From the NCBI GenBank assembly GCA_037178975.1, contig JASJZH010000001.1, forward strand, positions 5,192,501 to 5,256,500: a stretch of 64,000 bases of DNA, written 5' to 3'. The first letter of the stretch is position 1. The number at the start of each line of letters is the position of its first letter. The position numbers and the translations under genes were made by a program. Source of the DNA: Oscheius tipulae. Its lineage: Eukaryota; Nematoda; Chromadorea; Rhabditida; Rhabditidae. Below the pieces are notes generated by a model. The model was not told the origin of the DNA, searched no databases, and worked only from the letters and a program-made list of their open reading frames with translations. Of this stretch, positions 23,250 through 55,092 are shown piece by piece.

Positions 23250-24478
23250 ATGGCTAAGGAACTCATAGCCCGAGCTCTCCCCTTGGTTCGTCGACGATTT
23301 ATGGACATTTCCTCGCAGCACTTTCCACAGGAAATGGCGGAACACGAGCTGGTCGTCTATCGAGCAAAAATGGTCTTCGACAACACTGTGATTGGAGGAA
23401 AGAGCAGTCGCTCTGAACTCTCGATGGCCGCCTTCGAGGCTCTCCGTCCTGACGCGGATTCCGAAGTGAAAAATGTGGTCGCACAGGCGGCAGTGACTCT
23501 CGAGATGATACAAGCCTTCTACCTGATCGCCGATGACATTATGGATCAGTCCGAAACGCGACGCGGCAAACCAACGTGGTTCAAAACAGTTCGTCAGACT
23601 TTTTTTGCTTTCTTCAACCAACGATTCAGCCCGGAATTGGATACAGTGCCATCAACGATGCGTTTCTTCTCGATGTCGGATCGGTGGAAATCCTTCGCCA
23701 ACTGTATCCTGCTCATTCCCAACTTCACCGAATCCTTGACGCTTACCATCGATCGAAGAAGACGACAGTCATTGGCCAGCTTATTGACAGTGCTACAGAA
23801 GGGCAGTTCAAGTCGTTCACTTGGGACAGGTAGAGGCTTGTGCACACAACATTCCCATTTTCAGATACGAGCAGCTAGTCCAGCACAAGACGTCTCATTA
23901 CACCTTTTTCCATCCTCTTGAACAGGCTCTCTTGGTTAGAACACTTTCATTCCTTCAAAACTGCCCATTTTTTAAATATCCGACATATTGAAGGGACACG
24001 AAGAAGTTCGGAGGATTGCGTATAAAATTGGATTTTTGTTTCAAGCTCAAGACGACGTTCTGGACGTCTACGGCGATCCCGAGATCACCGGAAAGGTCGG
24101 AACTGATTTGAAGGACGCCAAATGCACTTTTCTCACTACAAGAGCAGTGATGAAACTGAGCAGTCAGCGACTGCCAGCTCTCGCTGACTTTGAGGTTTGC
24201 TGTAAGACACTTTCCTCTAAAAACATGGCCAGGAACACTTCGGGAAGCCAGAAAGGAGCAGCCTGACAATAATTCGTCAGATTATGGACGATTTGCGTAT
24301 AAAAGACGAATTCGTGCAGCTGCAAAATGCTATGGCTAAAAAGGTAGCATCTGTGTGAAAATAAGCATTCCAGTTTCAGATCATCGATGAAGATTTACAG
24401 AAGCTGCCGGCAGAACTGGAGCCACTTTCTCCCGTTCTTGAGAATTTGGTTGTGCGGCTACTAAACCGCACAAAGTGA
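23250..24478 (+). CDS. fdps-1: Farnesyl diphosphate synthase
   Basis: Condenses isopentenyl diphosphate with dimethylallyl and geranyl diphosphate to make farnesyl diphosphate, the precursor for prenylation, dolichol and quinones. Both aspartate-rich motifs are present: AFYLIADDIMDQSETRRGKP (DDxxD, followed by the RRG) and FLFQAQDDVLDVYGDPEITG (DDxxD with GDPxxTGK). Between them lie PGIGYSAINDAFLLD and HKTSHYTFFHPLEQALL. The residues before the first motif (F-Y at -5/-4 region) fit a C15 product. The C-terminus ends LLNRTK. Introns are mostly 35-60 nt. The start codon follows the acceptor directly. Nematodes lack de novo sterol synthesis, so here it would serve non-sterol isoprenoids if the host is a nematode. 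Confidence 0.92.
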
Positions 24479-24663
24479 TAGCCTGTGCCCTTTTTTATTG
24501 TATTTATTTATTAAAAAGTGCTTTCCAATCACCGAAATTTATTGATCACGAACCTTGCATAAAAATATTCACAAAAAGTACCCCACCAACGAGCGATAGA
24601 AAGAGAGTGCGATAACTAAGTATATAAAAGAATGTGGATAAAACTGGTGTGAAAATGTGCTGA

Positions 24664-26686
24664 CTAGTAGAATTTGGCTTTATCTTGCTTGGTTCTCAGG
24701 AAGACGGCTGCTACGATCACTATCGCCTGGAGGAGGACGAGTGTGATGAGCAGAGACGACGATACACAGCTCACTTCGGGGCAGTTGCCTCCGCCCTAGA
24801 ACAAGAAGGTTATTACAGCGAGAAACAGTATACCGCCGGCTGACTATCTAAGATCGGGTACTTTAGAGCTTGCCGCGCGGACTTGCTCGCATGGCTTAGT
24901 CGGTTAGCGTGCCGGCTATGGATCCAAAATGGGCGGGTTTGATTGCGGGAAAAGGCTTCAGGCTGGATTTTGCAACATCTATTTTGTTACCATAGCCACT
25001 TCCTCCCACTTGAGTCTTTGTAAAGGATATACAGGTATGCTCGCTTCAATAAAAAGATGCTCAACTCACTTGTTGTTGACTGGCACGAACGGTTCGGACC
25101 TCTGTCAGCAGACTGTCTACCTTTTGATGAATGCTGCTGTCTATAGCAACACCTCCTCCGCCTTGCTGAGGTGCTCCCTAAAAGAAGGCAGTTAGTCCAG
25201 AGCACTATCAAGATCCAACCTGTCCCCATTTTTGGTCGAGATTATAAGTTTTTGTGAATATCTCATTGACATATCTGAAAGTTTGATTTTCAGACGAAGA
25301 GAGTCATGATGGCTCACTGTTTCATGTCACGAAGAGAGGTACTGAGGTCTCGAAGCGACTGTAGAACCTCGTTTTTCTCGTGTTGAAGGAAAGCTCCGCC
25401 AGTCTGAGCGATCGGAGCCTGCTGTCCGGCTGGAACAGCAGCAGCTCCTGCGCTCAATTGTTGCTGCGAAATGGTTTGCAGACGTTGTTCCATGTTTTGC
25501 AGGACCTGAGACGGCGGTTAACTGAGACGAGAACACGAATGAGTTACCTGATGAATAGCGTTCTGACTCTCGTAAATGAGACGGAGTTCCCTAGCCGTAG
25601 CATCCTCGTAGTACTTGTTCGGATCATCGAACTCATCGTCCTCCTTCGCCTTGTCAGGATGAGCCTCCTTGAACTTTTGTCTTTCTTCCTCGTATTCCTT
25701 CATCTGACGCTGGAACTCTTCGTCATACTTCTGCTTCTCGTTCTGCTGCAGTTGGTCACCGGTTTGAGCCTTTTGCTGCTCCGTGTGCAGCGAAGAGACT
25801 GAGAAGTCGAGGATATCGTGGTCGTCGGCAAGACCGCCAGTGGCGGCGGAAACTCCGAAATATCCATTCCGGGGAAGGAAGATGTTCTCGGCTCTAAACG
25901 TACAATTTAGTTAGCTTAAAATCGCAACCGCACCTCATACAGAGCTCGTAACGAGGAACCTGCTGCATTCCATCGTCAATATGAACAGTCAGAACGTTCT
26001 TGAGGTACTCGATTCTCAGACGAACAGGATAGGGCTTGTTGCGGAAATCACGTTGGCAGCCTGAAACCGTGAAGTGAGATTGATATGAAGGCCAATGCTT
26101 ACTGCTTAGGACTTGCTGCATTCCATCGGTGTGATGATCATAAGAGCGTGTACCATCGTTGATCATAAGAGCGACAGCCGGGTTGTTCTTCTGTCCATCG
26201 TTGTCGAAAGAGTCGAGGAAGAGTCCCATTCCTGTCCAGAAGTCGTTGGCTCCGAAGACGGGTCCAAGCGAGCCCATCTGAGATGTGTACCATATTCCAA
26301 GTCCATCAGCACCAATTCTGCCCTGTCCAGTAATCTTTAGGCTGATATCAATCTGAAGGAAAAGATATAAACGCTACAAAGTTACCATACCTGGAAATTT
26401 TCGCTCTCTGTAAGAGGACGTTTGTTCCACGCAATACCCTTTCTGCTGCGCATCGAAGGAGCCAATCGAAGTTGTTCCCCTGAGGCAAGAGCATCTCCCG
26501 AAACCTGTGGAAATTAATGCTTACAGCGAAAAAGCAACAACTTACCAGCCAGAAAGGAATGGAGCCATCACGTTGAGCGAGATTCGGGGAGCGGAACGAG
26601 TGTTTGTATTCGAATTTCTTGAAGACTGGATTATTTTGGCCAAAGACACCTCCGAGGAAGAGGAGCGACAGAAGGCCTGTCCGCAT
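24664..26686 (-). CDS. ile-1: ERGIC-53/LMAN1-type cargo lectin
   Basis: A mannose-binding cargo receptor cycling between ER and ERGIC/Golgi. A signal peptide (MRTGLLSLLFLGGVFG) precedes FKKFEYKHSFRSPNLAQRDG, the start of the L-type lectin domain. Metal- and sugar-binding segments are visible: GPVFGANDFWTGMGLFLDSF, DNDGQKNNPAVAL, YDHHTDGMQQV and CQRDFRNKPYPVRLRIEY. A glutamine- and charge-rich coiled-coil stalk follows (KYDEEFQRQMKEYEEERQKF). One transmembrane helix (LLITLVLLQAIVIVAAVFL) leads to the cytosolic tail RTKQDKAKFY. The tail has Lys at -3 and -5 (KxKxx retrieval type) and FY at the end in place of the mammalian KKFF. An acceptor (TTTTAG) lies two bases before the ATG. The last intron (24797-25064) is long and holds a tRNA-like element. 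Confidence 0.93.
24885..24955 (+). repeat. tRNA-like element inside the last ERGIC-53 intron (T3)
   Basis: The A-box-like TGGCTTAGTCGGTTAGCGT is followed after about 35 nt by GGCGGGTTTGATTGCGG, a weakened B box. Arms do not fold into a proper cloverleaf. It lies antisense to the host gene. The A and B stretches match those of T4 at 53.04 kb more closely than a generic tRNA would require (both have AGTCGGTTAGC and GGCGGGTT). Confidence 0.5.
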
Positions 26687-27566
26687 CGCTAAAAGGGTAA
26701 AAATAAAAGCTTATCGCAAAGGAAGCGTTGCATTATACATCAGGAGAATAAATACGTGTTGCAGAGCATATATTCGTGGAAAAAAAACAAATAAAGGCGA
26801 AAACGAGAGAAATGGAATCTGGACATTTCATTTGGCGCCGAAAAAGCTTTTTGAACTAAATTTAAAAAAGAATCAGGCGCGATGACAAACAAATGAGTAA
26901 ATAGACGAACACGTGGACCTTTCCACTTGTTGCGAGCTGCAACCGATTGATTTTAAACCGAGAATCCGTGCGTACTTAATGGCAGTCTCTTTGAATGTTT
27001 TGCTATTTAATTTACCTAGAAAAGGCTGTGTAGAGACTCACGAACGGTCAATCGATGAGAACAAACAGGGTGCGCGATTAGGAGCGAACTCGCGGATATA
27101 ATGAGTGCGAAGGACATCATAACATAGAAACAAGGCGAAGCATCTATAAATCTTTTTTTTAAAGTTCCTATAAACAGCATAATTCTATCACTCGTCATTG
27201 GAATCACTAGAATCGTCTTCTTCTTCACTCGCGAGTCTCTGGATCTCGCCTACAAATATTAGAAAATTCTGCCGCAGAGGCAGGGCTGGCAGTAAACTGG
27301 AAACGAATAATTTGGATCTTAATGAAGTAGAAAACGTACCTGGCCAGAAGGGTCAAGTTTGAGTGCACTTTTTGAGACTCCTTGCTCTTGAACCCAGGAA
27401 TAATGGAGGGCAAGTCCGAGTACTTTATTGGCTGAAAACAAAACAACAATGTTTTGTGAGCAATAATTTATCGCTATTTTCTCCTAGAAAACAATAAAGG
27501 CAGTTCGGCAATTGCAGCAGCAGGAATAGCAATTCAGAAAAGAGGAACGTCGAAGGAAAGTCAGCG
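26687..27566. other. Divergent region upstream of ile-1 and the BAR-like gene, with a possible coding exon
   Basis: Between about 27,225 and 27,433 on the minus strand, two stretches joined by a good 40-nt intron have coding-like codon use. One frame gives ALHYSWVQEQGVSKSALKLD followed by PSGQ and FTASPASAAEFSN. Another frame ends in an acidic GEIQRLASEEEDDSSDSNDE. I found no start codon before the overlap with the BAR-like gene, and I recognise neither peptide. The rest of the region is AT-rich and featureless. Confidence 0.25.
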
Positions 27567-28263
27567 ATGGCCAGTGATGAGTAAGTTATATTTTTTGGTC
27601 GAAATTTCAAGCTATTCTCTAGGAGTAACATCTTCCAAAAGCTGAAGGACAAGTTCAAGATGGCCGTGAAGAAGGTGGACATGAACAATTTGCCAGACGA
27701 CATTCGCGAGCAGTGCTTCGAGCTGGAACAATACCGCAGTGCTCTCTACGAGCTCTATCTCGATCTGATGCGTGTTCTCAACGGTCATCCCGAATATGAC
27801 CCGACCATTCGCAAAGAGGACGCCTACTATGTCGGCAACGAGTCACCTGGAGAAAAATTCTGCGCTCAGGTCGGCATTCTGCGCCAGCTGATGTGGAATG
27901 GCCAGCTGCCCGGTTACTGTATGCGTCTAGGACTGGAAATCAGTGAAATGGAAAAGATTCTACAGCGTGATGCTCGCAAACAGCTCTTCTACCTGCGCGT
28001 CTTCCTCTTTAACGAGTATCCCAAGTTCGAGTATCTCAAAACGGACTGTCTGATGGCCAAGAATAAGTACGAGGTGGCGGAAGAACGCAAGAAGCCCAAA
28101 GCGAAGGACGAGTACGATCATCTTGTGGCCAAGATACAGGATTTCATCGTGCACAAGGTACCGACTATGAAGAAGAGCCATGTGCGCTGTCTGCAGTACT
28201 TTATGCGCTGCTACCGTGTATACCACGTCAGTCTGAGAGAGCGCTATGCCGGAATTGCTACTA

Positions 28264-30368
<2,105 letters not shown>

Positions 30369-30494
30369 CTCAAAACGAGGAAATTAAATCGGTAAATAGG
30401 TGGTGGTACGGATGGCGGGTTCTGACCGAGATCGGACAAGAGAACATGTTGCCTAGTCTATTTATGCAAAATAATAACAAATTTAACAGCACTT

Positions 30495-31269
30495 TCAGGA
30501 AACAATTTCGGCAAACTTCTTCTTCTGAATTTCGGCTCGTTTTGACATCTTTTCCGCCTTCTTTTCTTCAGACTCCTTCTGTTGAAGCATTACTTCGAAT
30601 CTGGACACTTTATTTAAAAATTGGTACAGTAAATACTAACCTTGGATCTTTTGGATCCATCCAGTAGCCGAAGTATTCTTGGATTTCGCTGAAAACGACA
30701 AATTCTGGTGAAGATACAAAACAATACCGAATCCGTCTCTCCAAAACGATCTCCTTCTCGTCGCGTTCCTTCTCAGCCTTGACCTGACTAGCTTCGTACT
30801 TCTTCAAGGCGTCCGGATACTTCTTCAAGTTCTTCTCCAATTCGGCCAGTCTGGCCTCCTCTTTGGCCTTTCTCTGCTTTTTAATCTCTTCCAATTCCCT
30901 CGAAACAAGAGCATACTCCTTGTACAATCCTACAGCCTGCTCTTCTTCGATCTCCTGAAAAATTTCTTATTTCTTTGAACGGGGAAAACAAAGTACCTCG
31001 ATGGTGGGCCAGAGAACTCCCATATCGACATTGCTTTTCAGCCCATATTGCCCGAAACGTTTCTGCTGATGAATCCGATCGTTTTCCCAGTCGAATTCTA
31101 CAGCAGGAATTCCACCATTGGCGATGATACGATGACGCGGCTTCAACCTATTACGACGAATGACTGAAGAAGGCAAATGATCTTACTGGGAGATCGAATG
31201 AATTTGCTCGGAGGAAGATAGCCGTATCGACATCTGGCCGAGACGTTGGACGATTAGACGTGGCGTCAT
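30495..31269 (-). CDS. Mitochondrial large-subunit ribosomal protein mL64 (CRIF1/GADD45GIP1-like)
   Basis: A component of the mitochondrial ribosome at the exit-tunnel side; in mammals also called CRIF1. The order of segments matches the family: LKPRHRIIANGGIPAVEFDW, RFGQYGLKSNVDMGVLWPTI, EEQAVGLYKEY, then a long charged helix (KKQRKAKEEARLAELEKNLK), EYFGYWMDPKDPRFEVMLQQ and a Lys/Glu-rich end. The N-terminus (MTPRLIVQRLGQMSIRLSSS) is basic, Ser-rich and free of acids, fitting a mitochondrial presequence. It lies 198 bp downstream of lin-53 and 127 bp upstream of ate-1 on the same strand. Confidence 0.8.
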
Positions 31270-31466
31270 TCTTTTCACTGTTTTCCTAGCGTAACAGTCA
31301 ATGTTTGCGATAATTCTAAGGTTTTCGTGAACCGGCGATGCAATGGAACAAGATGAATCAGGTTATTTATTTTTAAACGTGTACGATAGTAGGGGGAAAT
31401 GAGATACTGCAGACGATCCGTAACAGCAACCGGATCTTGTAAACGACGGTGAGTGAGTGATGAGTA

Positions 31467-33639
<2,173 letters not shown>

Positions 33640-35650
33640 ATGCAGGACGAGTTCCTGGATGCTCTTCGGAATCCCTTCTTCCTCTTTGTCAGCTTTTCAG
33701 CTCTACTTTCATTCTGCGTGGTAAGAAAACCTCATTTATTCAATACAACCCCTGTTCTAGGTAAGCAGCTCGGCAATTGGAGATGCAGTCGAGCTGGAGT
33801 TCCCTGCCTATCGTATGGCTCAATACGAACTGGGAGGCATACAATACGGATCCAAGAACAACAAAGTGCAATACGAAGCCGTATCTCTGGACGGGCAGGC
33901 TCTCCGCAGGTTTGTTTTGCTGCCAGTTATAACAGTTTTTGGCTCTTTGTAGATGCGTCGTCGCCCTTTGGAGAGACGTGGCAACTCGCGACATTGACGA
34001 CCTCCTTTCTTCGGCTGTAGGAGCACTGTTAATCGTCGTTCCCACCGATCTCGATCTTCTGTCACCAGCGGACAAAGCGGTATCACCTGTCCAGGCGCTA
34101 TAGACTATTCGTTTAGCTGTTTTCCGACATGGAACGTCGATTGGCAGCAACAAAATCGTCCGATCTGGCCATTTACGTTACTCCTACGAGCGAAAAAATT
34201 CTTTCAGTACTTGGGGACATAACTGCTTCCACTGGCAAATCGGCTACAGCCACTCAGCAACTCCTCAACACCGTTTCAGCCAATACTTTCCAGGTAAAAG
34301 ATGTGAAAGTTTTATTTTCAATCAGCTTTCTAGTTCACTTCCACCAGTTCGGCCAGCAACACACCCGTAACTCAGACCCCTAGCAACGTCATTGCTCGAC
34401 TGGAGGGATCGGATTCGAGTGCGTCTACTATTCTCTTTGTTGCCCACTACGACAGTCATTCCCTTTTTCCTGTTAGTTTGCTTCCAAGTCGAATCTATTG
34501 AAACTTTCAGAGCTATTCCGTTGGCTCGGATTCGAATGGCAGTGGTGTCGTCATGCTCCTTCAACTTCTCAGCATTCTGAGAAAGTTCTATGAAAATCCC
34601 ACCACCCGACCTGCCTACAATTTGGTTTTCGCCTGGACTGCCGCCGGCAAATTGAACTACCAAGGAACGAGAGCCTTGATCGAAACCCTTGAGAAGAATA
34701 CTGCCGCAATCAGTAAGTTGTTTAATCTTAAATTATTGTGATTATAGTCGATAACGACAAGGTCGAGCTGGCTATTTGCATTGAGGGAGTCGGGGGACCT
34801 GGAAGACTTCATCTCCACGCCTCAAAGCAGCCTTCCGAAGGCACAGCTGCTGCTCAACTTCTCAAAAGACTGAAACTGGCTGCTCCGAACGAGAGCGTGG
34901 AACTGGTGACCAAGAAAATCAACCTCAATGCTCCTCAGCTCAATTGGGAGCACGAACGGTATTTCCATATCAGAAAGTCTAATTCTTCAACTGCTCAGAT
35001 TCAACATTCGCAAACTCCCAGCCGTCACGATTTCTCGCTATTCCAGTGCTGAAGATGTACTTCGTGGTTCAATGCTGGACACACCTTCCCAGATCAGTGT
35101 TGACAATTTGGAGCGTAACATTCGGTTAGTTGGACGAGGAAAAATGTTTTTCAAACTCTTCTTTTCCAGAATCGTCGCCGAAGCGACTCTCGGCTACATC
35201 CTGGCCCTTCCAGAAACCGGATTCTCTTCGGACCCTCACGTCTCTTCTGCTTCCTCGATTCTGTCTCGCGATGCCGTTGATCGTCACCTACTCAGTCACT
35301 ACATTCGCCAGTTTGCCAGCAAGTCTCGTCCGGTGGCAGATGTCCAAGCAACCAAGGCCGTCGCGGCTAATCTTGCAGCAACTGTCAATAGTCTGACCAA
35401 GGTTTGTACATTTGAAGCTTACCCAGAAACCCTTTTTCAGACAGTCACAGTCGAACCTGTCAAATTGATTGACGCTCAAGTCTACGGAATTACAACGGAC
35501 AAACTGCTGGCGGAACAAGTTAAGCCGGCTATTTTCGAACTCTTCATCTCCGCCTTCATCGTCCTCTTCCTGACCGCTTTCTACCAGATTGTCATACGAG
35601 CTCAGCATACAGTCGAGGGATCTGTTGGCTACCTCAGGAAACGAGTCTAA
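33640..35650 (+). CDS. nra-2: Nicalin-like ER membrane protein
   Basis: Nicalin is a nicastrin-related ER membrane glycoprotein with an M28-peptidase-like fold; in C. elegans NRA-2 works with NRA-4/nodal modulator on acetylcholine-receptor assembly. The N-terminus has a hydrophobic segment (NPFFLFVSFSALLSFCVV). Family segments in order: FPAYRMAQYELGGIQYGSKN, ALWRDVATRDIDDLL, VGALLIVVPTDLDLLSPADK, YNLVFAWTAAGKLNYQGTRA, VELAICIEGVGGPGRLHLHA and KLPAVTISRYSSAEDVL. One C-terminal transmembrane helix (FELFISAFIVLFLTAFYQIV) precedes a short tail ending RKRV. Introns are about 40-50 nt. Catalytic metal ligands of true aminopeptidases are not evident, as is usual for nicalin. Confidence 0.88.
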
Positions 35651-35905
35651 TTTCATTCCCTCTCTTTTAGATTCTCACGGTTTCTCTATACACGTCGGTG
35701 CGCTAGAATCTTTCAAGCTGGGCGTGTCTTGTTGAATTGTGCACACGCGCTTATTGTTTTATTTATTTTCTTGTATTGTGATCACAGAAATAATAATGAA
35801 GCTCAATCTTTTTGACTCTGATCGAACTGCGTCACGCGTCCTATAATCCAGGACATAAAATTTACAGTATAAAATGTTCGCGACTGGTTTCTAAATATTC
35901 GTTCG

Positions 35906-36838
35906 ATGATCTATCAACTTTTCCTCGTCGCCCTATTCGTCTATTCCACAACCTCGCAATTCTGTGGAAATATTGATGTCAGCTCGAATTTATGTAATGT
36001 TCAGCCGGAAAACTCATAAATCTTATTGTCAGTAGTGAATTCCGCCATTTTTGTCGGAAATTCTTCGATGGGCCAGGTTCATCAGATTGCCGTGACTACT
36101 CCCGGAACAAAATACAAGAAGCTGGATCAAATGACAGGCCTTCTTCCGGCAGCCTCTAACTCGACCTGTCCCCGGCACTGTCTCTTCGAGATTCTTACCT
36201 ATATGTCTCCAAGAAATGGTCCAGATAACTATTGAGCATCATATCTCCTTTAGATTCGGTCCTCCACGTCCGAGGCAATCCCTATCCACTTATTGTGCCT
36301 CCAGGATACAGAAAACTAACAGGCGGGGAGCCGTTGTCCTGCGCTCAGAGACCGAACGATTGTGGAGCAACAATTCCAATCTACAGACATTACAAACTGC
36401 CACTGACAGGAGGATTTTGTAGGTTTCCTTGGCCCTATGTACCAGGTTTGCCGCTTTTTCAGAATACCAAAAACTCGTATCCCGGTAACTAGACCGGCGC
36501 CCTAAGCGCTATTCGTACGCGAACCGAGCAGCCCGCCGATCCATCTAGGTGCGTACAGACAGACAGACATCTGACTGACCTTCCCATGACCAGCAATTTG
36601 GAAAATATTATGGGCGAAAAAAAAGCCGTTTTCATGCCCCAGAAAAATACTTGTTTTCAGCACATGCTTACTCCTTCGCTCCTACAGTAATCCCTGGCTA
36701 CGTTCGCGAGTTTTTGCCGATCTGCTACGGCTGGCCAGAGATCAAGTCGGGTAAGTCAACATGCTATAAAGAGAAATGTCGACTGTAATCCCAGGTATGA
36801 CACGGATTACGACGTTGCCTGTCACGCAGTTCCACTAA
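35906..36838 (+). CDS. Unrecognised secreted protein
   Basis: The start MIYQLFLVALFVYSTTSQ is a signal peptide, followed by FCGNIDVSSNL. Further exons in phase read GQVHQIAVTTPGTKYKKLDQ, STCPRHCLFEILTYM, GNPYPLIVPPGYRKLTGGEP, SCAQRPNDCGATIPIYRHYK and LPLTGGFC. A later exon reads YSFAPTVIPGYVREFLPICY. N-glycosylation sites and paired Cys suggest an extracellular role. The join between the exon ending near 36,485 and the last two exons does not close cleanly in phase, so the C-terminus is uncertain (end placed by one of two frames; AATAAA follows at about 36,840). I know no matching family. Confidence 0.5.
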
Positions 36839-37032
36839 AATAAATAAAGATGTCACGATCTAGAAGTCTTTTATTTTATAGTACACGTTTGTGAGAACCG
36901 CGCTCGTTGATTAGAGCAAGGGGAAGGGGGACAAGTGAGCAAGGGAAAAAGGCACGCGTTGAGGAAAACTATCACAATCGGGATCACAGTATAACAAACA
37001 AGTAGATAAATTACAATATGTAGTGAGCTTCT

Positions 37033-52769
<15,737 letters not shown>

Positions 52770-54852
52770 TCAGGGCCGCTGGGGCATAGAGACGGTTCTC
52801 CTGAAAAATAATGTTTAGCTAGAGGTAAGAAGCATGCGAGATAGAGAGAGCGTGGAACTGGTTTTGTTTTATTCTCTCCCAAAAGACACATGATCTGATA
52901 CTGATACGAATGTTCCAGGACCTCGTACTCTTTATTGAACGGTTTCATACTCGGAAACTATCCAAAATGGAATAGGTTTGGATTAAACTGCCAGTATCCC
53001 TGGACAGCCTGGATGGATGTATAAGCTTTTACTTTATGGCACAGTCGGTTAGCCCTTTGATTACGAACAAATTGATGGCGGGTTAGATCCCCACACTTGT
53101 AGAACTCTTTTGCCATAGGTGGAAACGCTTTAAAGCGGCTTTAGTGGGCTTCAGTAGCAGTCTGCTTCGATATAAGAGAGGTCAACGACAAACAGAAATA
53201 GTAATTGTTGAAAGACCGGGATAATTAAGGAGAAACTGACTCGAGTACCGAGTTATTTTCTCCAAGTCACAGAAACCAAAGAGTTTTAGCCTCAGCCTTG
53301 GCCGCGTTCCATTAGGAACACACTACCTTAACTGTCTTTGGATGGTCAAGAAAAAACGAGTTGCCCAAATCAGGTGTCAGATTGTAATGAGGGTTTCGAA
53401 AAGTAGCCACGTGAAATATACCGAAACGGTTATTTCAAGGAAGCGAAGAAAGAGAGTCAAGAGCGCGTAGGACAAAAGGTGATGAGCTCCTTGTCGCGCC
53501 AGCCCACGAGCCTGGTCAGTCGCTCAATTAAGCCGAGAGCGCGTAATTGTCAAACAACTGGACATTCGAGTGGCACAAATACACAGAAGTCAGTGAGCAA
53601 TTGCTCAGAACTGTGAGAGAGACCTTGGTCACAATCCAATCGATCTCCCTCATTAGATAAGAATCTGGGATTACAGTCTGGAGGACCTGCCCAAAAAGGG
53701 GTTTGAGGTGTGTGAACTGACAGAGAGGGGAATAGAGCCCCCGAGGAAAGAATCGAGTGCTAATGCGGTCGTCGGGCCGGTCAAACAGTCTCGTGCGAGA
53801 CGCATTACGCAAAAGGAAAGGTTGGGAAAAGGAGCAGCTCCTCCGGAAGGGACCACTCACTCCTCTCGACTGACCCCAAGGACCCGACGGAGACAAACAG
53901 AGCTGCAGCTGATCGACTTTCGAAGATATATGAGGCAAGAGAGAAAGTTTTCTTTTGGGCTGGTAAGAGTTTGTCTCTCTGTGGCGCCGATGCGGACTTT
54001 CTCATGGAAGGTGAAGGTCATCCCGGCCGCTTGTTTCTGTTTATGTTCGCCACTCCTTTTTGTCAGGGAGACAGAAAAATTCAAAGTGTGGGGATGTTTT
54101 GATAGTCTGTCTCATTCAGAACCGGTCAGATCGGAGCTCTGCCACAAATCACAGTCAAGAGTGATCGATGGAGGTTAATTAGTCGATCAGCCCGGGTGGT
54201 CAGAAGGCGTGGAAAACGGAGAAAGATGTTCGAGGCCAGTATGCCGACCGATTGATTGCCGAATTCTCGTCGTCGGCGTGTCGAGGCAGGATAAGACATC
54301 GGACATTTGGTCAATATATCGGGTAGAGAAAGTGAACTGTTGGAAATGACAGGCAATAGGGGGAACAGGAAAGTATGAACTGGTTGTGTGGGCAGAATGA
54401 CCAACTGACTGCTGGCAGACTGGAAGACCACCGAGGCGGGCAAGGACAGGAGGACCGATTGGTACTGTTACACCACAAGGCAAAGGGAGTCAAGAAGTTC
54501 AGTGTCAATCCGGTTTTAGGAAACAAATATTCGAAAGGGGACTCTGGAGGTGGCAACTCCTTTGTATCGAAAGCAGAAGTAGAGCTGGATCAAATACATT
54601 CTTTCTGTTGTCTTTGGAGGGACACAATCTGAATCTATTAGGAAGAGAAGTGTGTTCTATATATTTATTTAGGCAAAATAGAATGATGGTTCTAGAGCGA
54701 AACGGAGATTAGAAAAGTGGGGAAAACGAGTGGCGGGAGGAACATCACTTGGGGAACAAGAATGAATCATAGAAAAAAAAAATCGAGAAGCGAACGAATA
54801 CTCGCTCGAGGTACGATAGTACTCGTGGCGGGACCCACGAGTTGGCGCGCAT
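52770..54852. other. Sparse region upstream of lrp-1
   Basis: About 2 kb. Apart from the tRNA-like element at 53036-53110, I see only open frames without family resemblance; the longest (53,708-54,178, plus) has no coding-like codon bias. It should include the lrp-1 promoter. An AATAAA on the minus strand near 54,664 probably ends the small gene at 54853. Confidence 0.45.
53036..53110 (+). repeat. tRNA-like element upstream of lrp-1 (T4)
   Basis: TGGCACAGTCGGTTAGCCC (A box) is followed by GGCGGGTTAGATCCCCA (B box). The anticodon arm cannot be formed with confidence. It shares AGTCGGTTAGC and GGCGGGTT with T3 at 24.9 kb. Confidence 0.5.
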
Positions 54853-55092
54853 TCAAATTGAGCCAGACTCAACGCTTTCCAAAGGAGTTACATTATGATA
54901 GAAAACAGCACAGATAGTTTTGAAGAGAATAACCATTGGGAGAATCAGGCAGATTGAGTAAGAGGATGAGTACATGGAATGTCCTGACATATCAGGAAAC
55001 ACAGACTGTCTCATAAAACTTATATGCTCAATAGCAACTTTTAGAACAAAGTCCAAGAGCATCAAGACGATGATGAAAGCAAAAGATCCCAT
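54853..55092 (-). CDS. Possible small membrane protein, partial model
   Basis: One exon reads MGSFAFIIVLMLLDFVLKVA, then IEHISFMRQSVFPDM and SYSICLILPMVILFKTICAV, then FYHNVTPLESVESGSI before the stop. Two hydrophobic segments suggest the C-terminal part of a multi-pass protein; the second half faintly resembles AGTRAP. A CAG acceptor precedes the exon in a phase that implies an upstream exon, which I could not find. A minus-strand AATAAA about 185 bp after the stop supports a transcript end. The stretch from 55,183 to 55,760 upstream holds nothing else I can support. Confidence 0.35.
   Translation of the reverse strand: MGSFAFIIVLMLLDFVLKVAIEHISFMRQSVFPDMSGHSMYSSSYSICLILPMVILFKTICAVFYHNVTPLESVESGSI

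Noticed and set aside
24885-24955. Functional tRNA gene
   Set aside because: A and B boxes are present, but the acceptor stem does not pair and the anticodon arm is not formed; the same holds for the other three tRNA-like elements.
25958-26130. A short duplicated stretch (TGCTGCATTCCATCG) in the ile-1 gene, read at first as a repeat
   Set aside because: Both copies encode DGMQQV at positions where the lectin domain normally has similar residues, so convergence through coding is enough to explain it.
53708-54178. 156-codon open frame on the plus strand upstream of lrp-1
   Set aside because: No family resemblance, no codon bias like the known genes, no splice partners and no acceptor before the start.
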